60,924 nucleotides of DNA, taken from an uncultured Bacteroidales bacterium (lineage in GTDB: Bacteria; Bacteroidota; Bacteroidia; Bacteroidales; UBA932). The notes beneath the pieces were generated by a model. The model ran no database searches, was not told the DNA's origin, and worked only from the letters and a program-made list of their open reading frames with translations. A program made the translations under genes and the position numbers. Position 1 is the stretch's first letter. Each line of letters starts with the position of its first letter. The DNA is taken from positions 1-60,924 of the forward strand of contig CALBPX010000100.1 in assembly GCA_937899055.1 (NCBI GenBank), in the 5' to 3' direction. This document shows positions 17,360 to 26,282 of this stretch, in pieces.

Positions 17360-18625
17360 CTAGTTAAGGATTTTAAGAGAGACTGTTTCTATTCTCTTCT
17401 TTGAAGTCTTGAGAATTGTAAAGGAGATGTTTCCTATGCGGAACGTCTCCTTTTCTTTTGGAATATAGCCAAGGTTGTAAAGAATCATGCCGGCAAGGGT
17501 TTCATAGGCATCGTCTTCCGGAATGGAAAGTTCGTGCTTGCGGTTTATGTCCTTGACATCCAGTCTTGCAGAAAATATCCATTCGTTAGAGGCTATCTGT
17601 TTTTCCACAAATTCGTTGCGGTCCAGTTCGTCGTCTATTTCGCCAAAAATCTCTTCTATCAGATCCTCAAGGGTTATGATACCTTCTGTTCCGCCGTATT
17701 CGTCGGAAACGGCAACGATATTCTCTTTGCGGCTGATCATTTTTTCCAGAAGTTCTTTGGCGTCCATGTCCATGGGAACATGGGTTATTGGGCGGAGGAT
17801 TTCAGATATGGAATCTTTCTTCTGCTGGAGGAGGTCTTTGCTCAGCACATAGCCCACAATATCGTCCAGGGTTTCTCTGTAAACTATGATTCTGGAATAA
17901 CCCGTATCTACAAACAGCGATATCAGTTCGTCTATGCTCTCTTCTATGTCTATGGCCACGGTTTCTGTACGGGGAATGAGACATTCCTTGATTTTTGTGG
18001 AAGAAAAATCCATGGCGTTCTGGAATATCTCAATATCGGAAGGAACATCGCTGCCTTGAGCGTCTTCCACCTCTTCTGAAAGATTCATAAGATCCTCTTT
18101 GTCAAAACTTTCGGCTGATGCTGCCTGGGCGGCAGACAATCTCCCGGCTCTTTTCCCCATCAGCAGGTAGGCCAGTTTGTTCGTAATCCATGTAAGAGGA
18201 TAGAACAGCCAGTAGAAAAAGAGAATCACCCTGTAGAGCGACGAAAACACCTTGTTTGCGTTCAGAAAACACAGAGCCTTGGGCAGATATTCCGCCGTTA
18301 TCATCACTATCAAGGTGGCCACAACTGTTTCTATTATAATAATCAGCGATGTGGATGTCGTAAGGTGAGCCTGAAGGAAAGGATTAAGGAGATGGGCTGC
18401 GGCTATACTGTAGATTACCACAAAGATATTGTTGCCCATCAGCAGGGCGGAAATCAGATCGCCCTCATTGTTGATGAAGCGGTCCATTGCAACTGCATAT
18501 TTCTTTCCCTCTTTCTTGTCAAGGGCCACCTTCAGACGGTTGCAGTGCAGAAAAGCCATTTCGTACCCGGAAAACAGGGCGCAAAAGCAAAGAGCTACTA
18601 TGAGTATGATTATGTTCGCCAGCAT
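17360..18625 (-). CDS. CNNM/CBS-pair membrane protein (CorC/HlyC family, GldE-like)
   Basis: Four-helix CNNM (DUF21) membrane domain (about 1-180), a tandem CBS pair (about 200-330) that usually senses adenine nucleotides, and a C-terminal CorC/HlyC domain; 421 residues. Homologues are implicated in Mg2+/Co2+ handling, and in Bacteroidetes a relative (GldE) sits with gliding or lipoprotein genes. The old name hemolysin is misleading. It lies 10 nt downstream of lptC as the last gene of the mfd-coaX-OMP-TPR-lptC run. Ion specificity cannot be told. Confidence 0.88.
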   Translation of the reverse strand: MLANIIILIVALCFCALFSGYEMAFLHCNRLKVALDKKEGKKYAVAMDRFINNEGDLISALLMGNNIFVVIYSIAAAHLLNPFLQAHLTTSTSLIIIIETVVATLIVMITAEYLPKALCFLNANKVFSSLYRVILFFYWLFYPLTWITNKLAYLLMGKRAGRLSAAQAASAESFDKEDLMNLSEEVEDAQGSDVPSDIEIFQNAMDFSSTKIKECLIPRTETVAIDIEESIDELISLFVDTGYSRIIVYRETLDDIVGYVLSKDLLQQKKDSISEILRPITHVPMDMDAKELLEKMISRKENIVAVSDEYGGTEGIITLEDLIEEIFGEIDDELDRNEFVEKQIASNEWIFSARLDVKDINRKHELSIPEDDAYETLAGMILYNLGYIPKEKETFRIGNISFTILKTSKKRIETVSLKILN

Positions 18626-18635
18626 CCGGAGTGTT

Positions 18636-19286
18636 TTACAGGGTGTCTTTTTCGGGCTTCACGGGCCTCATGACCGGGCCTATGAAATTTGCAGTATCAA
18701 CATATGTACTGTCTTCTTCAAGGCGCGTAAAAGAGTCAAACGGACGGAGTATGCGGGCGTTGCGGGCCATTTCGTCGCTCTCCATGCCATAGCCCTGCAT
18801 GAAGCCCTGGGGAGAAGACATTTTTACAAAGCAGTCTGTATAAATACGATGATTGTACCTGTCCCAGTAGAGGGTATCGGTCTGCATCTTCTGGCCGTTG
18901 AGGAAATTGTTAATGACCACATCGCCGAAGATTTCCCATTTTTCCTCCTTGTTCTTTATGTCTGTATGCCTGGCATTTCTGGCATGGATGTGGGTTTCAA
19001 GATCGCTGTCCTTGTAGGTATAAACATCAAAACCCTTTGGAAAAAGTTCAATGGTGGAAGTGTCTGTTTCGTATTTTTCCATTCTGGGAGCAAAGGCCCT
19101 CAATGTGGTCTGGCCGTTCACGCTCTGGACGGCGGTTATGCTGTCGCCCGTCTGCTGAGGTACGGAACTCATGTCTATCTGGTCCGTAACTTCCGTTTTT
19201 GCCGAACAGCAATACAACACAAAAGCAGCAGCAACCACTGTAAGGGCTGCTGCCACTGTTCTTGTATTGCATGAATCAGCAAACAT
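18636..19286 (-). CDS. lptC: LPS-export periplasmic protein LptC
   Basis: Single-span inner-membrane protein whose periplasmic beta-jellyroll passes lipopolysaccharide from the LptBFG transporter to LptA. From the ATG at 19286 it has 216 residues, with an N-terminal hydrophobic helix ending in CCSAK and a beta-rich segment typical of LptC (stretches such as DLETHIHARNARHTDIKN and WEIFGDVVINNFLNG). The longer frame begins at a TTG (19295) and is less likely. It sits between a TPR protein and the CNNM gene in a run of envelope genes. Confidence 0.85.
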   Translation of the reverse strand: MFADSCNTRTVAAALTVVAAAFVLYCCSAKTEVTDQIDMSSVPQQTGDSITAVQSVNGQTTLRAFAPRMEKYETDTSTIELFPKGFDVYTYKDSDLETHIHARNARHTDIKNKEEKWEIFGDVVINNFLNGQKMQTDTLYWDRYNHRIYTDCFVKMSSPQGFMQGYGMESDEMARNARILRPFDSFTRLEEDSTYVDTANFIGPVMRPVKPEKDTL

Positions 19287-19299
19287 GCACCGCAATCTG

Positions 19300-20628
19300 C
19301 TATTTCAAGGTCCTTACGGTTGTGGAGGCGGTCATACCTCCGCATGATACGGTGTAGCCGCGGCCGTCTGTAAGGTCATACATGAAGGCATCCTGAGCCG
19401 TAGGGAAATAGTTGCGGTAACGTGCAATGTTCCTGTCGCATTCACCTGCAAGAGAAGGATCCTTAGCCTTGGCCCTCTGCATATAGTCTGTTGCTACCCA
19501 GAACTTTGCTCTCTTGTCTATTTCGTTTCCGCCGCATGATACGGCTGCCCAGATAGTACCTATCAGCATCTCTGCCTTGCCCGCATATTTGGGGTTGAGT
19601 TCAGCAGCCTGACGAGCCATTGAAACGGCCTGTCCGAACTGATGGTTGCTGTAGTTAATTGTTGCAAGTTCATACATGTATGTACCCTTGTCAACACCGG
19701 TTGCAACATTTGCAGCCTCTTTCAGATACTTCAGACCGGTTTCCTTGTCGCCCTGCTTTGTAAACAGCCTGTACAGATAGTAAGCGCTGCCTGCAGAAGG
19801 CTCCAGTTTGTACATCTGGGCCACAACATCTGCAAACAGTTCTGATTCTGTACATTCGTTGCTGTTCAGAAGGCTGGATATGAGCTTGAGGGAAGCCATG
19901 TCTTCTTTGTTCTGCTCAAATCTGGGGGTGAACACTTTGATGAGGTTGTCGCAGGTTGCAACTCCGGAATTGATGAACGCGTTCTGGAGCATGGTTTCTG
20001 CGGCATCAATGGTGGTGTCTTCCGGCATTGCCGCACGGCGGGCCTCAAAGATATCGTTGTACTTTGAGTAGAGGGTCATGATGTCCTCATCCTTGAGTTC
20101 CTGAGCTCCGTAAAGCTCGGTAGCCTTGATCATTGCATTTACAATCATCTCGTGGTTAGCCTCGGGGCCGAATTCGGTTGCATAGGCGTCCAGAGCCTCA
20201 AAGATGAACTTGTTCTTGGCCTGGTTCTGACCGTAGAATACCATGATATCGCTGAGCCTTCCCTCTTTTGCCTTCTTGGCGTTTTTAGGGAAATAGCTGG
20301 CTCTTGCTTCGGCCAGGGCAAGCAGAGAATCTATGACGCTCTCTCTTTCGGCAACACTTCCGCTGTGGTTGGTTATACGGTGAAGCAATATCTTGCGACC
20401 GTTGATATACATATTCTGAGAAACGCTCGGAGGGCAGTACTTCATAGCAAGTTTCCAGCTGTCGTAAGCTGCTTCCATGTTCCCCTGCTTCAGATAGTCG
20501 GGATAGAAATTAAGGTTGTTCACACATTCAGCACTGTCTTTGCCGAACCTTCCCTGAGCAGAAGACTCAACATTTACAACAAGCAGTGCTGCTGCTAAAA
20601 AGTAGATGGCTAATCTTAATTTTTTCAT
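19300..20628 (-). CDS. Secreted tetratricopeptide-repeat protein
   Basis: 442-residue protein with a Sec signal peptide (cleavage near VESSAQG) and helical TPR-like repeats, clearest at about 270-400 where segments such as AYYLYRLFTKQGDKETGLKYLKEA occur in part as 34-residue units. TPR proteins act as scaffolds; no catalytic motif is visible. Lying between an outer-membrane barrel gene (23 nt upstream) and lptC suggests an envelope-assembly role. One CTCAGCGAT word (20248) encodes Leu-Ser-Asp. Confidence 0.75.
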   Translation of the reverse strand: MKKLRLAIYFLAAALLVVNVESSAQGRFGKDSAECVNNLNFYPDYLKQGNMEAAYDSWKLAMKYCPPSVSQNMYINGRKILLHRITNHSGSVAERESVIDSLLALAEARASYFPKNAKKAKEGRLSDIMVFYGQNQAKNKFIFEALDAYATEFGPEANHEMIVNAMIKATELYGAQELKDEDIMTLYSKYNDIFEARRAAMPEDTTIDAAETMLQNAFINSGVATCDNLIKVFTPRFEQNKEDMASLKLISSLLNSNECTESELFADVVAQMYKLEPSAGSAYYLYRLFTKQGDKETGLKYLKEAANVATGVDKGTYMYELATINYSNHQFGQAVSMARQAAELNPKYAGKAEMLIGTIWAAVSCGGNEIDKRAKFWVATDYMQRAKAKDPSLAGECDRNIARYRNYFPTAQDAFMYDLTDGRGYTVSCGGMTASTTVRTLK

Positions 20629-20651
20629 AGTAGCAATATTTTAAATTTTCA

Positions 20652-21938
20652 TTATTGATATTTCGGTTTGATAAACCAGAGGTCATGCAGGCTGAGGCTG
20701 AAGATGAAATTTATGTAATTCTCTCTTACCAGGTTTCCTGTCTTGGAGCCTCTCTGTCCGAAATCCACTGCTATGTTGAACGAATTGTTCAAACGGTAAA
20801 CCGGAATTGAGGTTCCCAATGTAAAACCTATCTGGTTTATGCTCTTGCCGTCCAAACTGACATAGGTCTTGTCATAATGGAAGCCTGCTCTGTAGGTCAT
20901 CCTCTTATAACGGTAACGAATGTCATAACGGTTAGGTACAAATTCCATTCCAACCCTCAGCGACTGAGCCGTCTGGGCCATGTAGCCAACTCCTGCGGTA
21001 GCGGAGAAGGAGGCCTTGGTCCAATCCTGTCTTTCGTAATCTATGCCGGCCATCCACTTGTCGCCTTTCTTTACGGCAACTCCCACGCTTAGTTTTCCAG
21101 GAATTTTTATGTTGCTTTTTACGCTGCTTACAGAAACGGTATCGCTGAGCTCGCTGTCATACACATAGGCATATCTGGTAATTGAACCGTGGAGCTTGTT
21201 TTTCATCCTGTAGGTTGCTCCCAGGGTAACCTGATAATCCTCTGAGGGAGAAAAAGTTCCTTGAGCTGCTCCCTCTACGGAAAATCCGTGGGGAGTAAAC
21301 TTCCATCCGGTTTCAAAAGTACGGAAACCGCCGCCCGGAAACGCTATGTCGCTGTGGTTGGTCTGATTTCCGAAGTAATATATTCCTTCTATTCCCACCG
21401 ATGCGTATTTGTTTATCTTGAAAGCTCCTCCCAGGAAGGCCTGATTTATGTTTCCGTTTCCGTACTTGCGGTACTGAATAAGACCGTATCTGTATATCAG
21501 GGAAGCGTCGGTTTCTTCTGTCTGCATTTTGTAGCCCATGTTTGAATAAGGCATAAGACCCAATATCAGGGAATGTTTGTCTTTGATGGGCATTGTAATG
21601 ACAAAATTGTTGATGTTGGCCGTATTGAAGGCAGATTTTGTATTCTTGTCCTTCAGGTATATGTTCTTTGAATACACTCCAATATCCAACATGAAAGACA
21701 GAGTATCGCGTTCTGTAATGGAAGCAATGTTCTTTATGTTGATGTATCTTGGGTCTCTTACGCCAAGGCCAATTCCGCCCATTCCCAAAGAAGTTGCCGT
21801 GTTGGGAGAATGAATGTCGCCTATTCCGTAGAGCGAATAGGGCGTGAACGTTCCCAGAGCATCCAGATCTTGGGCCGAAACATACTGGCAGCCTAAAACC
21901 GCCACTGCCAGAATCAAGATTGATTTTCTAATTCTCAT
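20652..21938 (-). CDS. Outer-membrane beta-barrel protein (FadL/PorV-like)
   Basis: 428 residues with a signal peptide (cleavage near QYVSAQD) and alternating amphipathic strands rich in Gly/Tyr, ending in an aromatic-rich C-terminal strand. The early segment around SLYGIGDIHSPNTATSLGMGG is characteristic of Bacteroidetes FadL-like/OmpP1-type barrels. It probably sits in the outer membrane; ligand unknown. It overlaps the coaX stop by 11 nt, so it is likely translated from the same message. One ATCGCTGAG word lies at 21141. Confidence 0.8.
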   Translation of the reverse strand: MRIRKSILILAVAVLGCQYVSAQDLDALGTFTPYSLYGIGDIHSPNTATSLGMGGIGLGVRDPRYINIKNIASITERDTLSFMLDIGVYSKNIYLKDKNTKSAFNTANINNFVITMPIKDKHSLILGLMPYSNMGYKMQTEETDASLIYRYGLIQYRKYGNGNINQAFLGGAFKINKYASVGIEGIYYFGNQTNHSDIAFPGGGFRTFETGWKFTPHGFSVEGAAQGTFSPSEDYQVTLGATYRMKNKLHGSITRYAYVYDSELSDTVSVSSVKSNIKIPGKLSVGVAVKKGDKWMAGIDYERQDWTKASFSATAGVGYMAQTAQSLRVGMEFVPNRYDIRYRYKRMTYRAGFHYDKTYVSLDGKSINQIGFTLGTSIPVYRLNNSFNIAVDFGQRGSKTGNLVRENYINFIFSLSLHDLWFIKPKYQ

Positions 21939-22671
21939 CTTTTTTTATGTAATAATCCGCTATGTATGCCAACCCCTGCAAAACCATATCCTGCGTGGCA
22001 AAAACGGTATTTTTAATCTTATGGGCAAAATAGAACGCATCGCCTCCGGTAAAAATGATGGTATGCTGAGGATATCTTTTAATGTACCCCTCAACCTCAA
22101 ACATCAGACCAAAAACAACGCCTGCACTCATGGCTCCGGTGGTGGTAACTCCTACCGGAGGAAATTCGTCATCCGGACTTATGAACGGCAGAAGCCCGGT
22201 GAACTGGTTCAGCGCACGGAAACGGGAACGCATTCCCAAAGAAATGTTGCCCCCAAGATACTTGCCGTTGCGGTCTATGAAATCTATGGTCATAGCCGTA
22301 CCAAAATCAAACTTTATGCAGTCCTGACCCTTGAACATGCAGGCAACTGCAACGGCTGCAGCTATCCTGTCTGCTCCGAGTTCCGTTGCATCAAAGCCGT
22401 AGTTGAGGTTTACCGGAAGTTCTGTCTTGTAGTTGAGCATGATGAGCCGGCGGCAAAGCGGACGGAGGGCTTCCTCCACGGGCGCATTGGCTGTACGCAC
22501 ATTGCTTACAACCATTGTATCAATCTGGTAATCACCAGATTCTATAACGCTTTTGATAAACTTTACAGCGTCCCTTTCGGAAGAACGCTTCAGTTTACCC
22601 ATAGTTCCGTTATAGTAAAATACCACCTTGGCGTTGGTGTTTCCTATGTCAACCAAAAGATTTGTTTCCAT
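21928..22671 (-). CDS. coaX: Type III pantothenate kinase
   Basis: First step of coenzyme A synthesis, phosphorylating pantothenate. The 247-residue protein has the ASKHA phosphate motif DIGNTNAKVVFY near the N-terminus, GADRIAAAVAV in the middle and FDFGTAMTIDFI, all typical of CoaX, which is insensitive to CoA feedback. It lies 46 nt downstream of mfd and overlaps the next gene by 11 nt. Confidence 0.94.
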   Translation of the reverse strand: METNLLVDIGNTNAKVVFYYNGTMGKLKRSSERDAVKFIKSVIESGDYQIDTMVVSNVRTANAPVEEALRPLCRRLIMLNYKTELPVNLNYGFDATELGADRIAAAVAVACMFKGQDCIKFDFGTAMTIDFIDRNGKYLGGNISLGMRSRFRALNQFTGLLPFISPDDEFPPVGVTTTGAMSAGVVFGLMFEVEGYIKRYPQHTIIFTGGDAFYFAHKIKNTVFATQDMVLQGLAYIADYYIKKDEN

Positions 22672-22717
22672 ATAAGGTCCAAATATAGTGATAAAAAGAA
22701 TATGATTGAATCGCCTG

Positions 22718-25700
22718 TTACTTAAAAGAAGCCAAGATTTCGTACGCCCGGCTTATGGAGTTCACCCTTGGCACTGTAACCCACAGCTTGTTCTGCTCCG
22801 GTCTGTAATTTATTTTTCCCATTCTCCGCGATGAGATTGCGTTCATTATGCCCTGGTATTTTTCTGTACGGTAATAGGCTGATTTAGGGTCAGATACAAA
22901 ATGCATCTGCATAGCCCCCTGCCGGAGTACAATCTTTTCAAAGCCAAGCGATACCGCCAAATGCCTCAGCCTTACTACATAAGAAAGCTGCAACACCTGC
23001 TCCGGAGGTTCGCCAAACCTGTCTTTGAGCGATTCCAGAAAACCTTCTATCTGGGTATCGTCCTTCATTGCATCAAGTTCCTTGTAAAGCTTAATCTTTT
23101 CCGCTGTCTGCTCTACATAGTCGTCCGGAATGTAAATCTCCATGTCGGTATCAATGGAGCAGTCCGATACAAACTGCATATCTTCCGTTATATCTTCTTC
23201 TATATCGGCCCGTTGTGAATTAATTTCTATGAAGGCCTCGTTGAGTATCCTCTGATATGTTTCAAAGCCCATATCGGCAATGAAGCCGCTCTGTTCTCCG
23301 CCCAGAAGGTTGCCGGCGCCTCTTATGTCAAGATCCTGCATTGCAATGTTGAAGCCGCTTCCCAGATCGCTGAAGGCCTCTATGGCCCTGAGCCGGCGGC
23401 GGGCATCTTCGGTGATGGAAGTTTCTGGCGGAACTATCAGGTAGCAGTAAGCCTTTACGGCACTCCGGCCAACCCTGCCTCTTAGCTGATGCAAATCGCT
23501 CAGGCCGAACATATTGGCCTGATTGATTATCATTGTGTTGGCATTTGGAATATCTATGCCGTTTTCTATGATTGTGGTAGAAACCAGAACGTCATAGTCT
23601 CCCCTTATGAAATCCAGCATCCTTTCTTCCAGAACAGAAGGTTCCATCTGTCCGTGCCCCATTACGGTCTTGGCCTTAGGGCATACACGGTTTATCATCT
23701 GCTCAACCGCCGGAAGGTCTTCAACCCTGTTATGTACAAAGAATACCTGACCTCCACGGTTCAGTTCGTTATCTATGGCTTCCTTTATGAGTTCTTCTCT
23801 GAAATCTATTATTGAGGTCTGCACCGGAAGGCGGTTGGGCGGAGGAGTGTTGATTATGGAAAGGTCTCTTGCTCCCAAAAGCGAGAACTGAAGCGTACGG
23901 GGAATAGGCGTTGCGGTAAGTGTAAGTGTATCAACCTCTACCTTTAGCTGGCGGAGCCTTTCCTTGGCACTTACTCCAAACTTCTGTTCCTCGTCTATGA
24001 TGAGGAGTCCGAGGTCTTTGAACCTGACCTGCTTGTTCAGCAGCCTGTGGGTTCCTATGATGATGTCTGTTTTGCCTTCTGCAACATTCTTTACAGCCTC
24101 TCTGATGTCTTTTGCCGACCGCAGACGGGATATGTAGTCTATATGGCACGGAAATTTTGCAAGCCTTTCTGTAAATGTCTTATAGTGCTGAAGGGCAAGT
24201 ATGGTAGTAGGCACAAGCACGCATACCTGTTTGCTGTCGCACACGGCCTTGAACGCCGCCCTTATTGCAACTTCGGTTTTTCCAAATCCTACATCGCCGC
24301 AAATCAGACGGTCCATAGGATTAGGGCTTTCCATATCCTGCTTTACGGCTTTGGTTGCCGCCGACTGGTCCGGAGTGTCTTCAAACATGAACGAAGCCTC
24401 CAGCTCGTCCTGCATGTAATTGTCGGCCGAAAAAGCAAAACCCCGTGTGAGCTTTCTTTTGGAATAAAGGTCTATAAGATCCTTGGCTATGTCCTTGATT
24501 TTAGCCTTTGTAGTGGTTTTAAGCTTGTTCCAGGCTCCGCTTCCGAGTTTATATATCTTGGGTGGAAGGCCGTCTTTGCTCTTGTACTTCGATATCTTAT
24601 GCAGGCTGTGGATGGAAACAAAAATTACATCTCCGTCGCGATACATAATTTTTACAGCCTCCTGAACCTTTCCTCCGATATTTGTCTTGACCAGGCCTCC
24701 GAAAACTCCTACTCCGTGATCTATGTGAACTATGTAGTCTCCTACGTGGAAGGCGTTCAGGTCTTCTATGGCGAGCCTTTCGCTGCGCTGCACCTGATGG
24801 CGGACGTTCACCCTGTGATATCTTTCAAATATCTGATGGTCTGTATAAAGGCAGATCTTTGCCAAAGGACATTGGAAGCCTTCGTGGACAGAACTTTGAA
24901 GATGCTCAAAATAAGGATATTCCCCGTTTGATATACGGGAAGAATCTCTGAATATACTACGGATTCTTTCGGCCTGTTCCTGCGATGGAGAACTTATATA
25001 AACCTTCCGGCCTTCGGCGTTGTGGCGCCTTATGTCATCGGCCAGAAGTGCAAAATTCTTGTTGAAGCTGGGTTGCGGAGAACAAGGAATTTCAGCTGTA
25101 AGGCAAGAAGTTCCTCCAACTGGATTCCGGCCGTTAAGCCATACAACAGGGCACTGGGCGTAAAGTTCTTCCGTATGTTCAAAAGTATCGTGCCATACCA
25201 TGCAGTTTTCATATCCCGCATATTCAAATATGGTCTGACCGCCAAGGGCCATTACGGAACTTTTCTTCTGGAGGTCCGGAAATATTTCCGCCACATCTGT
25301 ATGTTCAAAGGATCTCTGGCTGTCTATGTTGAACCGGTTTATGCTTTCCACTTCGTTTCCGAAGAATTCTATCCTGTAGGGCACATTGTTACAATAGGAA
25401 AATATATCAACTATGCCGCCCCTTATGGCAAACTGCCCGGGTTCGGAAACAAAATCCACCCTTTCAAATCCGCTTTCAAAAAGTCTTTCCTTCAGGCTTT
25501 CAAAGTCCAGTTCATCTCCGCTTCTTATGGCAAGAATGCTCTTTGTAACAGCTTCCTTTCTGACTGTCAGTTCCTTTACGGCATCGGTCCAGGTAACTAT
25601 CACAATGTTTTTCCTACTGGTATCAAAAGAGTTTAAAGAGCTTAAGACCATGGTTCGGTGAACCTTGTTGGAGGAATCTTTTATTGATATTATCTTTGAC

Positions 25701-25984
25701 GAGGACGACGTGGAAGAAGGAAAGAAAAGGACATCATCGCCGAGTAAAGGATAAAGGTCGTTGCAGAAATACTCAGCAGCCTCCTTGCTGTCTTTTACTA
25801 CAATGTGTATGTGCCCGGAAGAAGAGTTCCTGATGACAGAAGACAAAAAATACCCTTTGGAAGAACCAAAAAGTCCTTTTATTACGGCCGATGAACCGCT
25901 CTTGTTTTCATCGGCGAATAAAGAAAGCTTCTTTGACGCTTCCAACTGTGAGAATACCGACAGTATTTCTTCCGTCTTTCCCAT
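22718..25984 (-). CDS. mfd: Transcription-repair coupling factor Mfd
   Basis: SF2 translocase that removes stalled RNA polymerase at lesions and recruits UvrA. The 1088-residue protein has UvrB-like N-terminal domains, an RNA-polymerase-interacting domain with HVGDYIVHIDHGVGVFGG, Walker A GDVGFGKTEVA, the DEEQ box (IIDEEQKFGV), motif VI RGRVGRS and the C-terminal TRCF domain. The gene heads a minus-strand run to coaX and envelope genes. A -7 box ends 8 nt before its ATG. Divergent to ruvB across an AT-rich intergenic region. Confidence 0.96.
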   Translation of the reverse strand: MGKTEEILSVFSQLEASKKLSLFADENKSGSSAVIKGLFGSSKGYFLSSVIRNSSSGHIHIVVKDSKEAAEYFCNDLYPLLGDDVLFFPSSTSSSSKIISIKDSSNKVHRTMVLSSLNSFDTSRKNIVIVTWTDAVKELTVRKEAVTKSILAIRSGDELDFESLKERLFESGFERVDFVSEPGQFAIRGGIVDIFSYCNNVPYRIEFFGNEVESINRFNIDSQRSFEHTDVAEIFPDLQKKSSVMALGGQTIFEYAGYENCMVWHDTFEHTEELYAQCPVVWLNGRNPVGGTSCLTAEIPCSPQPSFNKNFALLADDIRRHNAEGRKVYISSPSQEQAERIRSIFRDSSRISNGEYPYFEHLQSSVHEGFQCPLAKICLYTDHQIFERYHRVNVRHQVQRSERLAIEDLNAFHVGDYIVHIDHGVGVFGGLVKTNIGGKVQEAVKIMYRDGDVIFVSIHSLHKISKYKSKDGLPPKIYKLGSGAWNKLKTTTKAKIKDIAKDLIDLYSKRKLTRGFAFSADNYMQDELEASFMFEDTPDQSAATKAVKQDMESPNPMDRLICGDVGFGKTEVAIRAAFKAVCDSKQVCVLVPTTILALQHYKTFTERLAKFPCHIDYISRLRSAKDIREAVKNVAEGKTDIIIGTHRLLNKQVRFKDLGLLIIDEEQKFGVSAKERLRQLKVEVDTLTLTATPIPRTLQFSLLGARDLSIINTPPPNRLPVQTSIIDFREELIKEAIDNELNRGGQVFFVHNRVEDLPAVEQMINRVCPKAKTVMGHGQMEPSVLEERMLDFIRGDYDVLVSTTIIENGIDIPNANTMIINQANMFGLSDLHQLRGRVGRSAVKAYCYLIVPPETSITEDARRRLRAIEAFSDLGSGFNIAMQDLDIRGAGNLLGGEQSGFIADMGFETYQRILNEAFIEINSQRADIEEDITEDMQFVSDCSIDTDMEIYIPDDYVEQTAEKIKLYKELDAMKDDTQIEGFLESLKDRFGEPPEQVLQLSYVVRLRHLAVSLGFEKIVLRQGAMQMHFVSDPKSAYYRTEKYQGIMNAISSRRMGKINYRPEQNKLWVTVPRVNSISRAYEILASFK

Positions 25985-25992
25985 TCGGGCGT

Positions 25993-26000
25993 CAAAGTTA
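25993..26000 (-). promoter_or_regulatory. -7 promoter box of mfd
   Basis: TAACTTTG on the minus strand fits TAnnTTTG and ends 8 nt from the mfd ATG at 25984, implying a very short leader. Confidence 0.45.
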
Positions 26001-26225
26001 AAAAATATGTTGTTAAACCTGTTGATAACTTTGTTGAAATGATTTTGAATAACTCACTCTGTTCAAAACACGGCATTTCATAACAAGTTAACATCATGTT
26101 TTTCAACATCAAGAAAATTACAAAAACTGGCTCACAGATATCTAAAACAGGCTTTTTCAAAGTTATTAACAATTTCCACAGCCTATTATCACAAACAAAA
26201 ATCTTTATAAAAAATAAATAATGGT
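26001..26225. other. AT-rich intergenic region with DnaA-box-like words (candidate oriC)
   Basis: This mfd/ruvB intergenic region is much more AT-rich than its surroundings. It contains four words one mismatch from the DnaA box TTWTNCACA: TGTTGATAA (26020-26028, reverse strand), TTTTCAACA (26100-26108), TTATTAACA (26163-26171) and ATTTCCACA (26172-26180, directly abutting the previous one). A weaker copy TGTTGAAAT lies at 26032-26040. An A/T-only-like stretch at about 26196-26222 could serve as an unwinding element. No exact box is present and dnaA is not adjacent, so an ordinary AT-rich divergent promoter region remains a serious alternative. Confidence 0.3.
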
Positions 26226-26228
26226 TAT

Positions 26229-26282
26229 ATGGAGTTGACAACAAATGAAGTATCTTTAACTCCCGAAGACAATATTGTATGA
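26229..26282 (+). CDS. Possible 17-codon leader ORF overlapping ruvB
   Basis: An ATG-started frame (MELTTNEVSLTPEDNIV) ends at a TGA that overlaps the ruvB start as ATGA (26279-26282). Such overlaps usually mark translational coupling. The peptide has no recognisable motif. It could equally be a chance frame or an in-frame-shifted 5' leader. Confidence 0.2.
   Translation: MELTTNEVSLTPEDNIV

Noticed and set aside
24047..24931. Long plus-strand ORF inside mfd
   Set aside because: Antisense shadow of a conserved gene with no recognisable domain; the same applies to 29606-30568, 32821-34056 and 55180-56112.
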